A DNA stretch of 54,313 nucleotides from Chara braunii. Lineage: Eukaryota > Streptophyta > Charophyceae > Charales > Characeae. This document shows positions 51,978 to 54,313 of the stretch, piece by piece (positions within the stretch are counted from its first letter, which is position 1; every line of letters starts with the position of its first letter). The position numbers and the translations under genes were made by a program. The stretch spans positions 125,751 to 180,063 of the forward strand of contig BFEA01000653.1 in the NCBI GenBank assembly GCA_003427395.1, written 5' to 3'. The notes beneath the pieces were generated by a model. That model made no database searches, had not been told where the DNA came from, and saw only the letters and a program-made list of their open reading frames with translations.

Positions 51978-52310
51978 CAAGAACGGTTGATGAAACTGAG
52001 ACTTAGTACAGACTGTGGTTGGCATGGTAGGTTTCTTGGGGCAATATTAGAGTAGGGGGACCCGTTGCTAGCTGGAGATCGGGGCGGGTCAGCCACTAGG
52101 CACGGGAGGGGTTGGGATGAGGGTTTCCCTTAGGACAGCTCGCCTGTGGGACAGGAATGGTTGATGAAAGTGAGACTTAGTACAATCCACGGTCGATGTC
52201 TGTCTGAACTACGACCCTACAGACCGCCGACCCTACAGACCGCCCATGGAACGAGGAACAGTTGATGAAAATGAGACTTAAAACAGTCTATGGCCGGTGT
52301 TGGTAGGGCT
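51978..52310 (+). repeat. Three TTGATGAAA repeats, SD2 copy
   Basis: Same three copies as at 21898-22205. SD2 also has an 18-bp tandem duplication (CGACCCTACAGACCGC) at about 52211-52245. Confidence 0.5.
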
Positions 52311-52828
52311 CTTGTGTCGGTGGGGCTCTCCATAGGATTGGTTGGGTTGCCTGCCTCCTATCTTCGGTTCACTATCAACAAAAACAAGTAGTAATCAGTA
52401 CTAATGACAACAGTGTGCACAGCGAACAACCTAACAACAAACAACAGTAACAATAGTTGTGCACACAATGATAGGAACGCAAAATAGGTCCACGTATGGG
52501 ACTTGTAGTGAAACGTCTGTACCTAGCACCTGAAGTACCTGGGCAACAAGGCTCGCACAAATATGCTTTCGATCAGGGCTCAGTGGGGTGTGTGGGACTC
52601 AGCTTAGCCCTCGTACCTACAACCACAGTTCGGTCAGGTCATCCCCAAGGCTAGAGGGTGACGATCCTGAGTGGTAGACACTGAGGTAGGATAGTGGGAG
52701 TAGGAGTGCGCCGAGAAAAATTACGAAAGGCCTCTACCACATCGCCGAGTGCCGAAGGTGACTCTCATATGTCTGTAATCCAGCCTCTACAACAACCTCG
52801 TCTTTCGGGGAAAAAAAAAATAAAAAAA

Positions 52829-53103
52829 TCTGAAGGGATATTATTGGGTGCAGCTGTATTCCCTCTGAGTCCACGACGAGGTACGAATCACAAAATGTGC
52901 GCTGCTTTGTTTTCATTTCGCAAGAAACCGGATCAAGGAAGAAGTTTTTATTCGCTCAATTCCGCACTTCTTTCACAAGTTTGTTTTTTAGAGTTTAGGA
53001 TGAATGAAAGTTCTGGTATTCAACTACAGACTGGCACATCTCTTTTATTTCATCGTTTAATAATTTACTGTTTTTTTTTAACTAAGAAATGTTATCAGTT
53101 TTA
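52829..53103 (+). pseudogene. LINE family A copy A3, endonuclease end
   Basis: Frame reads EGILLGAAVFPLSPRRGTNH, then CAALFSFRKKPDQGRSFYSL, LNSALLSQVCFLEFRMNESS. It matches A1 (270-465) and A2 (14810-15010). It starts abruptly at the A-tract of SD2 and is interrupted at 53103. Confidence 0.85.
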
Positions 53104-53745
53104 GCAGCAGCTAAGTGAATCTGCACATCTAGCTCCCCCACAGCTGAGGTTACAGGATGGCGGGATCATGGCGCTACCCATCCCATTATAGCCCGACGTC
53201 CTCCACCATGCAAGCACGGATTCGAACCGGCGACCTTAGCCTCAAGAGCAAGGTATCTTAACCACTACAGCCAGGACATGGTGTTCAAAAGTGGAACCAT
53301 ACCGATCGTGATATCCACCCCACCCCTGCAAGGCTGTAGTGTTCAACTCAGCACACACCACACACAACTTCACACAAACACGGCAATTCTTGCCCACCTC
53401 CCGCTCGCCAATCAGCACAAATCCTTACCACTAGTACTCCCTCCCGTCCACCTACACGGGGCTCACCCGGCGGTTAACGGGTGCTTCCACAGCAGTTAAG
53501 TGAATCTGCACATCTAGCTCCCCCACAACTGAGGTTACAGGATGGCGCTACCATCCCAGCATGAGCCTGACGTCCTCCACCGTGCAAGCACGGATTCGAA
53601 CCGGCGACCTCGGTCTCAAGAGCCAGGTATCTTAATCATTACAGCCAGGACACGGTGTTCAAAAGTGGAACCATACCAGTCTTGATATCCACCCCAACCC
53701 TGCAAGGCTGTAGTGTCCAACTCAAGACACACCACATTCGAAACA
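53104..53745 (-). repeat. Two direct copies of a tRNA-like repeat inside LINE A3
   Basis: Copies 53104-53360 and 53490-53745 share AAGTGAATCTGCACATCTAG, CACGGATTCGAACCGGCGAC and AGGCTGTAGTG. On the minus strand each has an A box (TGGCTGTAGTGG or TGGCTGTAATGA) and a perfect B box GGTTCGAATCC, with the tRNA-Glu-like string GGTTAAGATACC in one copy. The anticodon arms are mispaired. LINE sequence continues on both sides (TTTTAG / GAAACATCTAGC). Confidence 0.75.
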
Positions 53746-54124
53746 TCTAGCAAAAAGTAGTTATGCACAGAAAATCGAATTACAGGAACAAATTCTCCAT
53801 CATGAACAAAGTGATCAACAATGTAATTTTTCACAACTGGTACATATCCAAAAAATAAGGGATCCACTTTCAGCCTTTGCACAACAACGAGACAATGTCA
53901 TTTGATCAGGGGTAAGTTAACTAAATATTTGACGAAAGGTCAGAAGGATGCTTATTTTTTCTCCCTTGCAAGGACTAGGGCTAGAAGAACATATATAAAA
54001 AGCTTAGTTGATCTTTCGGAGGGTCTGTCTTCTTAGCAAGTTGTCTCAAGATAGCCTATGATTTTTTCAATGATCTTTTTACATCTAGGATTGATGCATC
54101 TGAAGCCAACAATGTGTTATGGGC
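53746..54124 (+). pseudogene. LINE family A copy A3, linker region
   Basis: Matches 15085-15470 of A2 and 1755-2115 of A1 (for example ATCAACAATGTAATT, AAAAATAAGGGATCCACTTT, GATGCATCTGAAGCCAACAA). It stops at 54124 where unrelated GC-rich sequence begins. Confidence 0.85.
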
Positions 54125-54313
54125 TATGTTGCACGCCCGGCCGCGGCGGGGGCCGGGGATGGCCGAATCGGCCAGGTTCGTCCACGGCCGACCAGCCGAG
54201 TTTGGTGCAGGATTTTTTTTTTTTTTCTAACGCATGGCGTGTAGGGCTAAAAAAGACCTACACGCCCATATTTTTTGGGGGGGCATTGTTGTTTTCTATT
54301 GCGTAATAGAAAA
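54125..54313. other. GC-rich insertion edge with three hairpins
   Basis: GGCCGA-A-TCGGCC (54153-54165), GGCGTGTAGG...CCTACACGCC (10 bp, about 54237-54267) and TTTTCTATT-GCGT-AATAGAAAA at the very end (54292-54313). The element is cut by the window end; no coding signal. Confidence 0.6.

Larger units (their letters stand above)
47428..52828. repeat. Composite repeat unit SD2 (paralogue of 19025-22930)
   Basis: Same order and orientation as SD1, with 48670-49650 extra, a SINE-beta insertion (49661-50158), a full tRNA-like head at 51536, one unit where SD1 has a 74-bp tandem pair, and the empty site of the 22731-22900 insertion. It ends in an A-tract (52811-52828) abutting LINE A3. Confidence 0.85.

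Noticed and set aside
53205-53280. Functional tRNA gene on the minus strand
   Set aside because: Good B box and tRNA-Glu-like D-arm, but anticodon and acceptor stems are mispaired, and a second copy lies 385 bp away within the same repeat.

Overview
This is a eukaryotic nuclear window dominated by decayed transposable elements. No complete protein-coding host gene can be supported. The best functional genes are two U2 snRNA genes (20342-20540 and 50290-50488, both minus strand). Their RNA follows the land-plant form: an AUACCUUUCUCGG-like 5-prime end, GUAGUA branch-site pairing, an AAUUUUUC Sm site and stem-loops III and IV. The LINEs are of the plant L1 type, with an APE endonuclease, a reverse transcriptase, a C-terminal zf-RVT-like C..C...H....C region and an ORF1 with a zinc knuckle. 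Together these point to the plant lineage (Streptophyta). A large repeat-rich charophyte genome such as Chara would fit, but that is only a guess.

Layout. 1-2843: LINE family A copy A1, split by a 1.17-kb inverted-repeat element with a TTAA target duplication. 2844-11725: two diverged copies (C1, C2) of a pyrimidine-rich, apparently non-coding ~4-kb element. They carry reiterated stem-loops, and each ends in a hairpin with compensatory changes. 11726-19024: a CT microsatellite, an assembly gap and LINE copy A2, which is split by a 2.1-kb hAT-like insertion that holds a SINE. 19025-22930: composite unit SD1 with U2 copy 1, tRNA-derived SINEs and a retroposed 170-bp insert. 23611-28237: LINE family B copy B1. 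28439-29253: assembly gap. 29254-34800: LINE 3-prime ends, retroposon fragments and a degenerate ~100-bp repeat. 34828-37612: a weakly supported minus-strand ORF pair, a tandem duplication, a possible LTR edge and a minus-strand LINE scrap. 38238-46975: LINE copy B2, nearly full length, with ORF1 and ORF2. 47428-52828: SD2, the second composite unit with U2 copy 2. 52829-54124: LINE copy A3, split by two tRNA-like repeats. 54125-54313: GC-rich, hairpin-rich sequence.

LINE families A and B both end in a short stem-loop (GCTGGA-loop-TCCAGC), probably the RT recognition site. Several elements carry local tandem duplications of 74-238 bp. A ~45-bp block recurs about a dozen times on both strands; it can be read either as a hairpin or as a frame-conserved peptide (core VLAEDSFS) and is the least explained signal here. 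Comparing SD1 with SD2 gives an internal clock: the first ~120 nt of U2 are almost invariant while the flanks have diverged.
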